Part shown: positions 51,284 through 61,800 of the stretch, one piece after another
How the letters are laid out: each line of letters starts with the position of its first letter
How positions within the stretch are numbered: position 1 is the stretch's first letter
Source: ZC4RG29 sp035304385
GTDB lineage: Bacteria > Bacteroidota > Bacteroidia > Cytophagales > Cyclobacteriaceae
NCBI GenBank assembly: GCA_035304385.1
Contig: DATGQD010000059.1
Location: 1 to 64,000, forward strand
DNA: 64,000 nt
Direction: 5' to 3'
Translations under genes and position numbers: made by a program
The notes under the pieces: generated by a model
Told to the model about the DNA's origin: nothing
Seen by the model: the letters and a program-made list of their open reading frames with translations, nothing else
Databases searched by the model: none

Positions 51284-53551
51284 CTACTTCACTATCGTCA
51301 CAATCCCCTTCCTATTCGACATACTCACGCCTGACTTTATCGAAATGATATAGTAGTATGTTCCGGTTGGCAGATCCTGACCTTCGTAGCGGCCGTCCCA
51401 TTCCCATTCGAAGCCGCTGGCTTCGTAGAGGAGTTGGCCGCGGATGGTGTAGACGCGTGTAATGGCGTCGTCGTATTGGTCGGCGTTTTGAAGTGGCGTA
51501 ACATGCCAGGTGTCATTGGCCATGTCGCCGTTGGGCGTGAAGGCACGCGGAACGTCGAGTGCGATCTCGTTGCTAAATGCGATTTCACGATCGACCACAT
51601 TGCTTTCGGTATTCGCATCGCGAACGAACAGCGTCAGGGTTTTTGCAGAGGGTCCGACCGTTTCAGCATTCTCATGGTAAAAGGAATACGTAATTGAACG
51701 CAACGCTGCCTGGTAGTCTGATACGGAGGCGCTGCCAATCAAATACAGGGTCCCGCTCTCCGCATCAAACACGCCTTCTATCGGCACCTGCTCCGTGGGT
51801 TCGTAACTCAACAGATCGTGGCCCGACTGATACGAAGCCATATCAAAGGAAATCTGTGCGCCGACGATGTTATCCCCGTCTGCATCGGTTATCTGGATAC
51901 GTTCCGTAATGTTTGCAGGACCCGCATTGGCTACATACGGCAACGCCTCTCGCTCGATGTTCCGGACTACGGGCGCATCGTTTACGGGGTTGACCGCAAT
52001 GGCGAGGCGATAGGGATCACTTTCGAGTTTCCCATCGTCAACGGTTACCATTACGGTGAGCGTACCTGAAAAATCTTTCCGGGGTGTGATTGTGCGGCCC
52101 TGGGCTGTGTGGTGTTCTCCGTCGAATAAGTTGATGCTGAAATTTTCCGGGTAGCGACTGTCGGGATCAAACACGATCAGGTCGTCGAACCCAAGGGATA
52201 AAGGTGTTTCTTCGTCAGTGGCAAGCGGCGTCTGTCCGATGATCTGCGGGGGTATGTTTCCCTCTTTGACGGTTATGTTTAACGTAAAGGTGTTGCTGTT
52301 GGCAATTCCATCGTTCACCTGAACGCGCACGCCGAGCGTACCGGTAAAGCCGGAAGCTGGAGTCAGTGTGTTGTGGTCGAGCGTATAGTTGTTGCCTTCC
52401 AGCACACGAAGTGAAAAATCGGAAGGGTAGGTATTATCAGGGTCGTCGACCTCCAACATGTTAAGGTCAAGCGTTACCGCCACATCTTTCGCTGTGGTGA
52501 TCTCCCGTTGTCCTGTTATTACAGGGGCTACATTCGGAGGAGTGGTTGGTTGGTTGCCTTCATTGTTGTCGCCGTCATTATTTAAGCCGCCGCCATTTCC
52601 TCCTCCGTTATTATTCGCGCCATTGTTTCCACTATTGCTCCCGCCATCGGTTTCTCCATTATCGGTACCGTCCTTACCATTGCCTCCGCCATTGTTGTCG
52701 TTACCACTATTCCCTCCGCCATTGTTACCGTTACCATTATTACCTCCGCCGGGGTTGCCATCGGTTTTGCCGTCGTCCTTTTTGTCATCACCTTTTTTCG
52801 TGTCATCTTTCTTGCCTCCTCCCTTATTGTCATCCTGATCTTTACCCGCGCCGCTGCTTTCTTTCTCTTTACCTTTTCCTTTTCCCTCGCCCTCATCATC
52901 TTTTGGACCGCCCTTGTCGTGATCGTGGTCTTTTCCGTCACCTTTCTTGTCTTTGTCGTCTTTGTCGTCTTTGTCCTTTTTATCGTCGTTCTTTTTCTCG
53001 TCATCCTTTTTGCCGCCACCTTTCTTGTCATCCTTGCCCTCGCCCTTTTTGTCGTCATTCTTTTTTCCTTCGTCTTTCTTTCCACCTCCCTTGTCCTCAC
53101 CCGGGTTATCTCCTCCACCTTTGTCTTCCTTGTCCTTTCCTCCTTTACCGGTAGTGCCGATGACGTCTACCGTGAGTGTGTAAGGATCGCTGTCGTCGGT
53201 CCCATCGTTTACAACGACCGTAACTTCAAGGCTGCCTTCCAACGGGTCGCGAAGGGTAATGGTATTGTCGGATACCTGAAAAGCTTCGGCGTTTTCTGCT
53301 ATCCGGAGCGTAAACCCGTCCGGGTAGGTGTCGTCTGTATCGACGACTTCAAGATCGCTGAGTGATATCGCGAGGGGGTGGCCGGCGCTGACTTGCAGCG
53401 GTTGCTGGCCGACAATTATCGGAGCGGCATTAGTCTGAGCGCTGACCCAATGGGGTGTCAGCAAAAAAATAACAAGACCGACACAGGCAGGTAACAGTAA
53501 GCGACTTCTCCATAAGCGCGGTGGCCGAAAGCGGCCTGACGACGATCTCAT
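51284..53551 (-). CDS. T9SS type B sorted surface protein with cadherin-like repeats and charged linker
   Basis: A 755-residue secreted protein. A signal peptide (to about residue 38, VSAQ) leads to a cadherin-like/Tandem-95 unit (about 45-130). Residues about 132-340 are low complexity: first rich in Lys, Asp, Glu and Gly (KKDEGKKNDDKKGEGKDDKK), then Asn and Gly (GGGNNGNGNNGGGNSG). Two more such units (PPNVAPVITGQREITTAKD, NIPPQIIGQTPLATDEETP) and a longer one (VNPVNDAPVV) follow. The end, PRAFTPNGDMANDTWHV to the final MSNRKGIVTIVK, is the type B (gliding-associated) sorting domain. It is probably a surface adhesin or matrix protein; Asp-rich linkers may bind calcium. The gene lies downstream of msrB. 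Confidence 0.87.
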   Translation of the reverse strand: MRSSSGRFRPPRLWRSRLLLPACVGLVIFLLTPHWVSAQTNAAPIIVGQQPLQVSAGHPLAISLSDLEVVDTDDTYPDGFTLRIAENAEAFQVSDNTITLRDPLEGSLEVTVVVNDGTDDSDPYTLTVDVIGTTGKGGKDKEDKGGGDNPGEDKGGGKKDEGKKNDDKKGEGKDDKKGGGKKDDEKKNDDKKDKDDKDDKDKKGDGKDHDHDKGGPKDDEGEGKGKGKEKESSGAGKDQDDNKGGGKKDDTKKGDDKKDDGKTDGNPGGGNNGNGNNGGGNSGNDNNGGGNGKDGTDNGETDGGSNSGNNGANNNGGGNGGGLNNDGDNNEGNQPTTPPNVAPVITGQREITTAKDVAVTLDLNMLEVDDPDNTYPSDFSLRVLEGNNYTLDHNTLTPASGFTGTLGVRVQVNDGIANSNTFTLNITVKEGNIPPQIIGQTPLATDEETPLSLGFDDLIVFDPDSRYPENFSINLFDGEHHTAQGRTITPRKDFSGTLTVMVTVDDGKLESDPYRLAIAVNPVNDAPVVRNIEREALPYVANAGPANITERIQITDADGDNIVGAQISFDMASYQSGHDLLSYEPTEQVPIEGVFDAESGTLYLIGSASVSDYQAALRSITYSFYHENAETVGPSAKTLTLFVRDANTESNVVDREIAFSNEIALDVPRAFTPNGDMANDTWHVTPLQNADQYDDAITRVYTIRGQLLYEASGFEWEWDGRYEGQDLPTGTYYYIISIKSGVSMSNRKGIVTIVK

Positions 53552-53658
53552 ACCTTTTTTCGGAATTCTCCAGAAAAAAGTGAGCCGGAACCGACGTAGC
53601 TACAAAAGCCGCTACCTGGTAACAGTCGAGATGGTGGGGCAAAATGCGCCCGTGGAAA

Positions 53659-53679
53659 GCCAACCACAGAAGTGTTGGC
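53659..53679 (-). terminator. Possible terminator after msrB
   Basis: On the minus strand GCCAAC pairs with GTTGGC around a nine-base loop and is followed by TTTCC. The T run is short; it lies 19 bases past the msrB stop. Confidence 0.3.
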
Positions 53680-53697
53680 GACCAGACACGACTACAC

Positions 53698-54219
53698 TTA
53701 CTTTGCCTTTCCCAATTGGTCGGGCACGAAGTCCAGCGATACCGAATTCATGCAGTATCTTTTGTACGTGGGCGCCGGGCCGTCATTGAAGACGTGGCCG
53801 AGGTGTGAATCGCAACGCGAGCAAAGGACTTCGTCGCGTATCATATTGTGAGAAGTATCCTTCCGATACCAGACGCTGCCCTTACGGGACGGTTCGAAGA
53901 AGCTTGGCCATCCGCAATTGCTGGCAAACTTGGCGTTAGATCGAAACAGTTTGTTTCCACAGACAGCACAATAATAGGTGCCCCGGATATCGATGTTCCA
54001 ATACTGTCCGGTGAAAGCACGTTCAGTTCCCTGCTCACGGGCGACGTGGTAGAGGTCCGGCGGCAGAATCTTTTTCCAAACGGCGTTGGACACCTTCAGG
54101 TGCGTGGTGTCCGTGTTCGAATAATACGGATTGTTGTTTCGCGCCGGATTTGGCTTGAGCGACTGGCTGAGCGCCGGCAAGCTCACGAGCAGGAACAGGC
54201 AGGGGATGAGTGCTTTCAT
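53698..54219 (-). CDS. msrB: Secreted peptide-methionine (R)-S-oxide reductase
   Basis: A 173-residue MsrB with a signal peptide (MKALIPCLFLLVSLPALSQ). Zinc is held by CAVC and CSRC; FASNCGWPSFFEP and SHLGHVFNDGP are family blocks; the catalytic Cys is in KRYCMNSVSL. It repairs oxidised methionine in envelope proteins. The start at 54219 gives a normal signal peptide; an earlier in-frame ATG at 54252 would place it eleven residues in. A reductant for a periplasmic MsrB (a membrane thiol carrier) is not in the window. Confidence 0.93.
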   Translation of the reverse strand: MKALIPCLFLLVSLPALSQSLKPNPARNNNPYYSNTDTTHLKVSNAVWKKILPPDLYHVAREQGTERAFTGQYWNIDIRGTYYCAVCGNKLFRSNAKFASNCGWPSFFEPSRKGSVWYRKDTSHNMIRDEVLCSRCDSHLGHVFNDGPAPTYKRYCMNSVSLDFVPDQLGKAK

Positions 54220-54436
54220 AATAGGGTGCGTCGGGTCTACCAGACAAAACAACGATGAATAAGCCTGGGTTCAAAGCGGAAGTGAATTTTAAGGGGCGGA
54301 CGAGGGCTGTGCGCCTGTAAACCTTTTCCCGGCGATCGCCGACTGGAAGGTTGGAAAACCATCCAACAGAACCTTTGCATTTTTTCAGGGAATTCATCAT
54401 AGATTGTAAGGACCTCGGGGAAAGGAGAGCCAGCCT

Positions 54437-57211
54437 ATGAGAAAGGGAACATTTAGCAGAGGTCTGTTCAGAGTATGCCTCCTGGCATTGGTGGCGCTGA
54501 CGCTCACGGATTGCAATCGGGTCCAAAATTCAATTAAGTATCGTATTGGTTTTTCGCAGTGTACAGGCGGCGACGCGTGGCGCAGGCAGATGCTTGTGGC
54601 CATGCAGGGAGAGCTGGCCTTCCACCCGGAAATGGAACTGATCTACCGGGATGCTGAGAACAGCAGCGAACAACAAATCCAGGACATAGAATACTTTATC
54701 CAGAGCAAGGTCGACCTGCTCATCGTATCGCCGAATGAGACTGAGCCCATTACCCCCGTGGTGGAAAAGGCTTTTCAAAATGGCATTCCCGTCATCGTTG
54801 TCGACCGGAAGACGAGTTCCAGCATGTACAGCGCCTACATCGGTGGCGACAACTATGAAATAGGGCGGCTGGCAGGCGAATACATTGCTGAGTTGCTGGG
54901 TGGAAAAGGCTCCTTTGTGGAGATATGGGGGCTGCGCGGCTCGTCTCCTGCGATCGAGCGGCACCGCGGACTTTGGGACGTGCTGGCCAACTATCCGGAG
55001 ATCCGCTCCGCCGGAGAGATCGATGGCAAATGGGAACTTGACACGGCCAAGGCGCAGGTCAGAAAACGCATCCGCGATTTTCAACCCTTCGACCTGGTCT
55101 TTGCCCATAATGACATTATGGCCTATGGCGCTCACTCGGTGTGCCAGGAGATCCTTCCCGACCAAAATATCCGGTTTATGGGAATCGACGCCCTACCGGG
55201 GCCGGGTGCCGGCATCCAATTCGTTGACGACAAGATCCTGACCGCGAGCTTCCTTTATCCCACCGGTGGAGAGGAGTCCATCCGTACTGCGAATCAGATC
55301 CTTAACGGCCTCCCATATCTCAAAGAAAATATCCTGCACAGTACGGTGGTCGACGAGAAGAATGTCCGGGTGATGAAACTGCAATCCGACAAAATACTAA
55401 GTCAGCAGAAGGACATTGTTCGGCAGCAGCAAAAGATCAATGAGCAAATTCAAACTTATTACAGCCAGCGCATACTCATATATATATTGCTGGCGAGTCT
55501 CGTGATCATGATCATCGTCGGCGCAATCGCCACACTTTCGTGGCGTGAAAAGAATGAGATCAACAAACGGCTGGAAGCCAAAAACCGACAGATTGTTGAG
55601 CAACGGAATACCATTGCCGAGATGGCCGAGCGCGCCGACAAAGCCCATCAGGAAAAGGTGAAATTCTTCACCTATATCTCTCACGAATTTAAAACCCCGC
55701 TCACCCTGATTATGGGCCCGGTAGACGAAATGCTTGAGCGCAAGGCGGATATCAAGTTTAACCCGCGCGAAAACCTTCTCCTTATAAAGAAGAACGCCAT
55801 CCGACTGCTGAGACTGGTGAACCAACTGATGGATTTCAGAAAGATAGAGGACCGGAAGATGATGCTTCACGCGTCGGAAGTCGATCTCATTCATTTTATC
55901 AGCGACGTGATGGGCGCCTTTGAACGGGTGGCGGCGAAACGCAAGATCGATTTCCGGCTGATCACCGAACTGCCCAGATTATACGTCTGGCTGGATCCGG
56001 ATATGTTCGACAAGGTGATTTTCAACTTGTTGTCCAATGCCTTCAAATTTACCAACGACCGGGGGCGTATCCACATTACCGTATCCCTGGATGAGCCTCA
56101 GCGGAATGCCATAATCGTAGTGGAGGACAACGGCCTCGGCATGTCAACGGACCATGTCAACCGGGCATTCGACCGGTTTTATACCGGGGAGAATTTCAGC
56201 GGCACGGGCATCGGGCTGTCGCTCTCCAACGAGTTTATACAACTTCATCACGGCCATCTGGCGCTCAATAGCGAAAAGGGCAGGGGAACGCGATTTTGCA
56301 TTACGCTTCCGCTGGGAAGCGCTCATTTTGAAGAACAGCAATTGGTTTCCGGCCGTGACGGATGGGTTCGCAATAAAGACTTTGACTTCCTCAATGAGGC
56401 GGTCGAGGCGGAAGTGAAAAACGGAATAGAGGAGGCTATTCTCCAGAAGGATCACACCCTGCTGCTGATCGACGACAACGCGGAACTGCGCACGTTTCTC
56501 AAGAGCAGGCTGGAGACATTCTATAATATAGTAGACGCCGCGGACGGACCCACCGGGCTTCATATGGCTTTTGACGTGGTTCCCGACCTGGTGATTTGCG
56601 ATGTTATGCTGCCCGGCAAGGACGGCTTCGAGATCGCCCGGACACTCAAAGAGGATTTGCGGACATCGCACATCCCGGTGATTATCCTTACTGCAAAAGG
56701 ATCTATGGAGCACAGGATCGTCGGCGTGCGATCAGGAGCGGACGAATACATAACCAAACCCTTTGTGTTCGAATACCTGCTGGAGCGCACCAAGGCGTTG
56801 ATCCGGGGAAGAGAAGTACTCAAGGAGCATTACACGCAATATATCGTCAACGCTGAGGCGGTTGCATCCTCGCCGGGCGGGCTGGACAAGAAATTTATCA
56901 GCGAGTTTACCGCGCTGATCGAGAAGAATATCGCCAACCCCGATTTGCAGGTCAGCACGATCTGCCAGGAGCTGGGTATGTCGCGGGTTCAGCTGTACCG
57001 CAAGGTCAAGGCACTGTTGGGCTACAGCGTCAATGATTATATCGTCAGCGTCAGATTGAGAAAGGCGAAGTACATGCTCTTGCACGGCGACAAAACCATT
57101 AGCGAGATTGCCTGCGATGTTGGCTTTTCGTCGCCCACCTACTTTTCGACAGCCTTCAAGTCGCGGTTCAAAGTGTCTCCCAGTGAGTTCAAGCAGCGGA
57201 ATGTCGTCTGA
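54437..57211 (+). CDS. Hybrid two-component system regulator (sugar-binding sensor, kinase, receiver, AraC)
   Basis: A 924-residue one-protein signalling chain. Residues about 35-320 are a periplasmic sugar-binding domain (type 1, ribose-binding-like: YRIGFSQCTGGDAWRR, PVIVVDRKTSS, DLVFAHNDIMAYG). A span at 345-368 leads to the kinase: H-box ISHEFKTPLTL with His416, N-box NLLSNAFKF, G-boxes EDNGLGM and GTGIGLSLS. The receiver Asp is 722 (VICDVMLPG). The C-terminus is an AraC-type DNA-binding domain (ISEIACDVGFSSPTYFSTAFK). The sensor type matches the fructose-sensing regulator of Bacteroides fructan loci (BT1754). The AAGGAGA before the ATG is a strong ribosome site. It should control the transporter and SusCD genes that follow. 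Confidence 0.92.
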   Translation: MRKGTFSRGLFRVCLLALVALTLTDCNRVQNSIKYRIGFSQCTGGDAWRRQMLVAMQGELAFHPEMELIYRDAENSSEQQIQDIEYFIQSKVDLLIVSPNETEPITPVVEKAFQNGIPVIVVDRKTSSSMYSAYIGGDNYEIGRLAGEYIAELLGGKGSFVEIWGLRGSSPAIERHRGLWDVLANYPEIRSAGEIDGKWELDTAKAQVRKRIRDFQPFDLVFAHNDIMAYGAHSVCQEILPDQNIRFMGIDALPGPGAGIQFVDDKILTASFLYPTGGEESIRTANQILNGLPYLKENILHSTVVDEKNVRVMKLQSDKILSQQKDIVRQQQKINEQIQTYYSQRILIYILLASLVIMIIVGAIATLSWREKNEINKRLEAKNRQIVEQRNTIAEMAERADKAHQEKVKFFTYISHEFKTPLTLIMGPVDEMLERKADIKFNPRENLLLIKKNAIRLLRLVNQLMDFRKIEDRKMMLHASEVDLIHFISDVMGAFERVAAKRKIDFRLITELPRLYVWLDPDMFDKVIFNLLSNAFKFTNDRGRIHITVSLDEPQRNAIIVVEDNGLGMSTDHVNRAFDRFYTGENFSGTGIGLSLSNEFIQLHHGHLALNSEKGRGTRFCITLPLGSAHFEEQQLVSGRDGWVRNKDFDFLNEAVEAEVKNGIEEAILQKDHTLLLIDDNAELRTFLKSRLETFYNIVDAADGPTGLHMAFDVVPDLVICDVMLPGKDGFEIARTLKEDLRTSHIPVIILTAKGSMEHRIVGVRSGADEYITKPFVFEYLLERTKALIRGREVLKEHYTQYIVNAEAVASSPGGLDKKFISEFTALIEKNIANPDLQVSTICQELGMSRVQLYRKVKALLGYSVNDYIVSVRLRKAKYMLLHGDKTISEIACDVGFSSPTYFSTAFKSRFKVSPSEFKQRNVV

Positions 57212-57257
57212 TTTGGAACGAAAATTAAACCTCAATACGATTTTTAAGGTCGTCCGG

Positions 57258-57280
57258 GCCGCTGTTTAGCGGCTTTTTTT
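57258..57280 (+). terminator. Terminator after the hybrid regulator gene
   Basis: GCCGCT pairs with AGCGGC around GTTT and runs into seven T. It lies 47 bases past the stop and separates the regulator from the genes it should control. Confidence 0.75.
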
Positions 57281-57311
57281 GGAAGCGTTTCCCGCAAAAA
57301 TGCGCTTCCTG

Positions 57312-57321
57312 CAAACGTTTG
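57312..57321. promoter_or_regulatory. Possible operator upstream of the sugar porter gene
   Basis: CAAACGTTTG is a perfect 10-base palindrome; related words AAGCGTTTCCC (57283) and GCGTTTGG (57345) lie on both sides. It sits between the regulator terminator and the transporter ATG. The shape, with central CG, resembles LacI-family operators, but a site for the AraC domain of the regulator is also possible. Confidence 0.35.
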
Positions 57322-57433
57322 AAGCCCTTGCAAAGCACCTTTTCGCGTTTGGACCATTTTTGAAAATCATTGATACCCTTCGGCACGTCGCCGGCAGGCC
57401 CATGGGATAGTTTTGGATCGTGACTATTGCAAC

Positions 57434-58792
57434 ATGGGCATGAGAAAAGTTTTCATTTGGGCCGCTATCATCGCGTTGGGGGGATTTCTTTTCGGGCTCG
57501 ACACGGCGGTCATTTCGGGTGCTGAACAGACGATTCAGCAGCTGTGGGAATTGGACGTCTTCGAGCACGGGCTTACGGTGTCGATCGCACTGATCGGTAC
57601 GGTTGTGGGCGCCATGCTCGGCGGAATACCGACGGATCGTATAGGCCGAAAAAAGACCCTGTTCTGGATTGCCGTACTTTTCCTCGTGTCGGCAATTGGT
57701 TCGGCACTGGCCATCGATTGGTATAGCTTTTTGTTATTCCGCTTTGCGGGCGGGCTGGCCGTCGGGTGCTCTTCCGTTACAGCGCCCATGTACATCAGTG
57801 AGTTGTCGCCCGCGTCGCATCGTGGGCGCCTGGTGGCCATGTTCCAGTTCAACGTGGTGTTGGGCATCCTCGTAGCCTTTGTATCCAACTACCTGCTCCA
57901 AAACCTGGGTGATAATGCCTGGCGGTGGATGCTGGGGATCATAGCCTTCCCTGCCGCGATATTCCTTGTGCTAATCCTTTTCATTCCGGAGAGTCCTCGC
58001 TGGCTCATCGTTAAGCGGCGGCTCTATGAAGAGGCAAAGGAGATCCTCGAACGGATTAACCCCAAGACGGCCGAAAAGGAATTTCAATCGATACTCGCCA
58101 GTAGCAGTGAAAACGGGCAAGCCGACGGATCGGCGCGACTCTTCACGTCACGCTACGCTATGCCGATAACGCTTGCGGTGTTATTCGCCGTCTTCAACCA
58201 GGTGTCCGGGATCAATGCGATCATTTACTATGCACCCCGGATTTTCGAAATGACCGGGTTGGGAACGGATTCAGCCCTGTTATCAACCGTCGGTCTTGGC
58301 ATCGTCAACTTCATCTTCACCCTGCTGGCCATGAATTTCATCGACCGCTACGGACGGCGGACGTTAATGATGATCGGGTCTGTCGGCGTCATTGTCACCC
58401 TGGCCCTCGTAGCAAACGCCTTTTACACACAGAATTTCTCGAACTACCTCGTCCCGGTATGCCTGTTCGTTTACATCGCCTTCTTCGCCTTCTCGCAGGG
58501 CGCGGTGATATGGGTGTTCATATCTGAGATTTTCCCCAACGAAGTACGTGCCAAGGGTCAGGCGCTCGGAAGTTTTACACACTGGATCATGGCCTCGCTT
58601 ATCGCTTTTGCTTTTCCCTGGATCACGGAAAAGCTGGGCGGCGGAAATACGTTCATGCTGTTTTCTGGAATGATGGTTTTACAACTGCTCTTTGTGTGGC
58701 GCATTATGCCTGAAACGAAAGGTAAGACGCTTGAACAAATGAACGTGGCCACGGTAGAGGCGCCACCGGGAAAGGTGCCTGTGAATAAATGA
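57434..58792 (+). CDS. MFS sugar porter (XylE/fructose permease-like)
   Basis: A 452-residue sugar:proton symporter with 12 membrane spans. Family signatures are GGFLFGLDTAVISGAEQ near the start, DRIGRKKTLF after span two, RFAGGLAVGCSSVTAPMYISELSPASHRGRLV, PESPRWLIVKRR before the central loop, QVSGINAIIYYAPRIFE, DRYGRRTLMM and the last PETKGKTLEQM. It takes a monosaccharide into the cytoplasm. In Bacteroides fructan loci a fructose permease of the same class lies between regulator and SusC, so fructose is the inferred substrate. ATGs at 57434 and 57440 are both possible starts. SusC follows after 60 bases. Confidence 0.92.
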   Translation: MGMRKVFIWAAIIALGGFLFGLDTAVISGAEQTIQQLWELDVFEHGLTVSIALIGTVVGAMLGGIPTDRIGRKKTLFWIAVLFLVSAIGSALAIDWYSFLLFRFAGGLAVGCSSVTAPMYISELSPASHRGRLVAMFQFNVVLGILVAFVSNYLLQNLGDNAWRWMLGIIAFPAAIFLVLILFIPESPRWLIVKRRLYEEAKEILERINPKTAEKEFQSILASSSENGQADGSARLFTSRYAMPITLAVLFAVFNQVSGINAIIYYAPRIFEMTGLGTDSALLSTVGLGIVNFIFTLLAMNFIDRYGRRTLMMIGSVGVIVTLALVANAFYTQNFSNYLVPVCLFVYIAFFAFSQGAVIWVFISEIFPNEVRAKGQALGSFTHWIMASLIAFAFPWITEKLGGGNTFMLFSGMMVLQLLFVWRIMPETKGKTLEQMNVATVEAPPGKVPVNK

Positions 58793-58852
58793 ACGCGACA
58801 TGATAATACCTATTGATATGAAAAAGATGCGTTACTCCAAACCAAATGATGT

Positions 58853-61800
58853 ATGAAGGGAAAAATTCTACTCATTTATAAGTACGCCGGAAGGCTACTG
58901 CTGATGACGTGCTTAATTGCGGGCGCTGGCCATGCATATGGCCAAGAGCGTCAGATCACCGGAACGGTTAAGGATGACACAGGTCAGCCTTTGCCGGGTG
59001 CCAACATTGTTGTAAAGGGAACCACGGCAGGTACTACTACTAACTTCGACGGTTCCTATCAACTCGTGGTGGAATCTCCAGAGAGCGTCCTGGTCTATTC
59101 GTTCGTCGGCTATCAGTCGCAGGAAATCGTGGTGGGCAATCAAACGACGATTGATGTGTCGCTGGCAATGGATCTTGGGACGCTTTCGGAGATCGTGGTC
59201 ACGGGTTATGCAACCGAACGGAAGGCCGACCTTACCGGCGCTGTTTCGGTGGTTGAACTGACACCGATCCAGAACAACGTAAGTGGAAACCCCATGCAGG
59301 CTTTGCAGGGTCGTGTGGCTGGCTTGTACATCGAAAAGAACGGCGGCGCACCGAACGGTGAAAACAGCCGCATTCTCATTCGTGGTTCAAACACGCTGGG
59401 TAACACCGACCCGCTCTATATTATTGACGGGGTCCCTACCAAACGACCTGAGGTGTTCCAGAGTTTGGCGCCGGGTTCGATTGAATCTATCCAGGTGTTG
59501 AAAGATGCCTCCGCAGCTTCCATTTACGGATCGCGCGCTTCCAATGGCGTGATCATCGTGACCACCAAGGACGGGAAGTCTCAATCGGGCGAGCGACTCA
59601 CCCTCACGCTCAACTCAAACGTTTCGATCCTCTCCGAAAAGCCTCAGCGCGTGAAAATGCTTAACGCGGAAGACCGCGGTCGCGCACTGTGGCGCGGGGC
59701 CGTGAACGACCGCACAGAACCGAACTCAGCGTTGTATACGTTCGATTGGAATGGAGATTTCGATAACCCGGTGCTTCATGGGGTTACGGTTAATCCTTTT
59801 GTTGGCGGCGATCCGCTTGTGCCGGCCGGCGACACAGACTGGCAGGAAGAATCGTATAAGACGGCGTACGTCACCACCAATGACCTTACCATTGCCGGTG
59901 GCACGCCGAACAGTTCACTGCTGGTGAACCTGGGTCACGTCAAGAACTCCGGAATACTGGTCCACACAAACTATGAGCGCTTCTCTGCACGGGTAAACGC
60001 CAACACCAGCCTGTTCAACAACAAGCTAAAATTCGGAATCAATAGCGAACTGGCAACGTCAAACGAGCGCCTTGCCTCTAACGACCTCGGTGGAACAGCC
60101 GTTCCCTTCCTGGCCATTTCGCTTGCACCGACGCTCCCGGTATATCGAACAGACGGTGCATTTGCCGGACCACTTGGCGCCGGATACTCCGACAGGAACA
60201 ACCCCGTGCACATGCAATACATCAATCGGTGGGATAACGTGGCCCGTTCCTTCGTGTTTGGTAACGTGTATGCCGAGGCGGAATTGGCGAAAGACCTTTT
60301 CATTCGCAGTAGCCTCGGTGTCGATTATGCGAACATCAATTCGAGAAACATCGAGTTGGCCTTCCAGGAGGGATTCCTGGGTAGGGATATTAACAGCCTT
60401 AATCGCATCACAAATAGCCAGCTAACCCTAACGTGGTCGAACACCGCGCGCTATCAGCTGGTCAAAGGAAAGAGCACGTTTAATTTCCTGGCCGGTATTG
60501 AGGCTATCTCTCACGACCTCGACGAATTCGGCGCATATCGTGAAGGCTTCTCCAGCCAGACGCGTGATTTCTTCTACCTCGACGCCGGTACGGGACGAAC
60601 TACTGTGATGGGCCGCGGAACAGGTAACCGGCTGCTCTCACAATTCGGAAAAATAAACTACTCATTTGACGAAAAATATCTGGCGTCTGTCACGCTGAGA
60701 CGTGATGGTTCGTCACGGTTCGGTGAGGAGAACAAGTACGGCTTCTTCCCCGCAGTGACCGTGGGTTGGAGAATTGTCAACGAGCAGTTCATGCAAGATG
60801 CAGACTTCGTTTCCGATCTGAAGTTGCGCGCCGGTTTAGGACGTGTGGGCAACCAGGACATTGGTGATGTCGCTCGTTTCGGACTGTTTGAAACACGGTA
60901 TGGTACAATCGCCGGCGCATACACCAACATCGGTACAGCGTATGATCTCAACGGCAACGACACGGGAATACTACCCTCGGGCTTTGTGGCAGTGCAGGGC
61001 GCTAACCTGGGCCTGAAGTGGGAATCCACCCAGGAACTGAACGTCGGTGTTGATTTCGGTTTCATGAATGACAGGTTGTACGGTTCGTTCGATTACTTTA
61101 CCCGCGAGACGACCGATATCCTTATTCGTCCGCCCATCGCGTCTGCTATCGGTGAAGGCCAGCTCCGTTGGGTAAACGGTGCCACCAAGGAAAACAAGGG
61201 CTTTGAACTGGTGTTGGGCTATCGTGGCGAGGTTAACGGAATAACCTACAACGTTACCGGTAACCTCGGTCGATTCCGCGACAAGATTACCGAGTTGCCG
61301 GAGGAAGTGCGTACAGCCTATCCCGGTAACGTCGAAAAGACAATCCTGGGGCAATCGCAATATTCGCTGTTCGGGTATCGTACCGACGGCCTCTTCCAGA
61401 CACAGGAAGAAGTTGATGCGCACGCCAACCAGGTCGGCAAAGGGATCGGCCGGATCAAGTATCTTGACCTTAACAACGACGGTGAGATCAATGCCCTCGA
61501 CCAGGACTGGCTCGGCGTTACACTTCCGGCATTTGAATACGGCATCCGTATCGATGTTGCATACCGCAATTTCGATCTCTCCATCTTCGGTTCCGGTATA
61601 GCCGGAAGGTCGGGAGCGGATCCTACGGCCACACTCCACAACCGCCTCGCCGTGAACCAGAACAACGCGGTGAGCGTGTTGGATGCCTGGACGCCCCAGA
61701 ACCCGACTTCAAGAAGGCCCATGCTGTCGCTGGTGGACGCGAACAACGAGGGTCGCAGCTCCGATTACTTTATCGTGAACACGTCTTATTTCAAGATGCG

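Noticed and set aside
52546..53154. Frames of up to 202 codons on the plus strand rich in His, Cys, Arg and Tyr
   Set aside because: They arise from the low-complexity linker of the T9SS protein read on the other strand.
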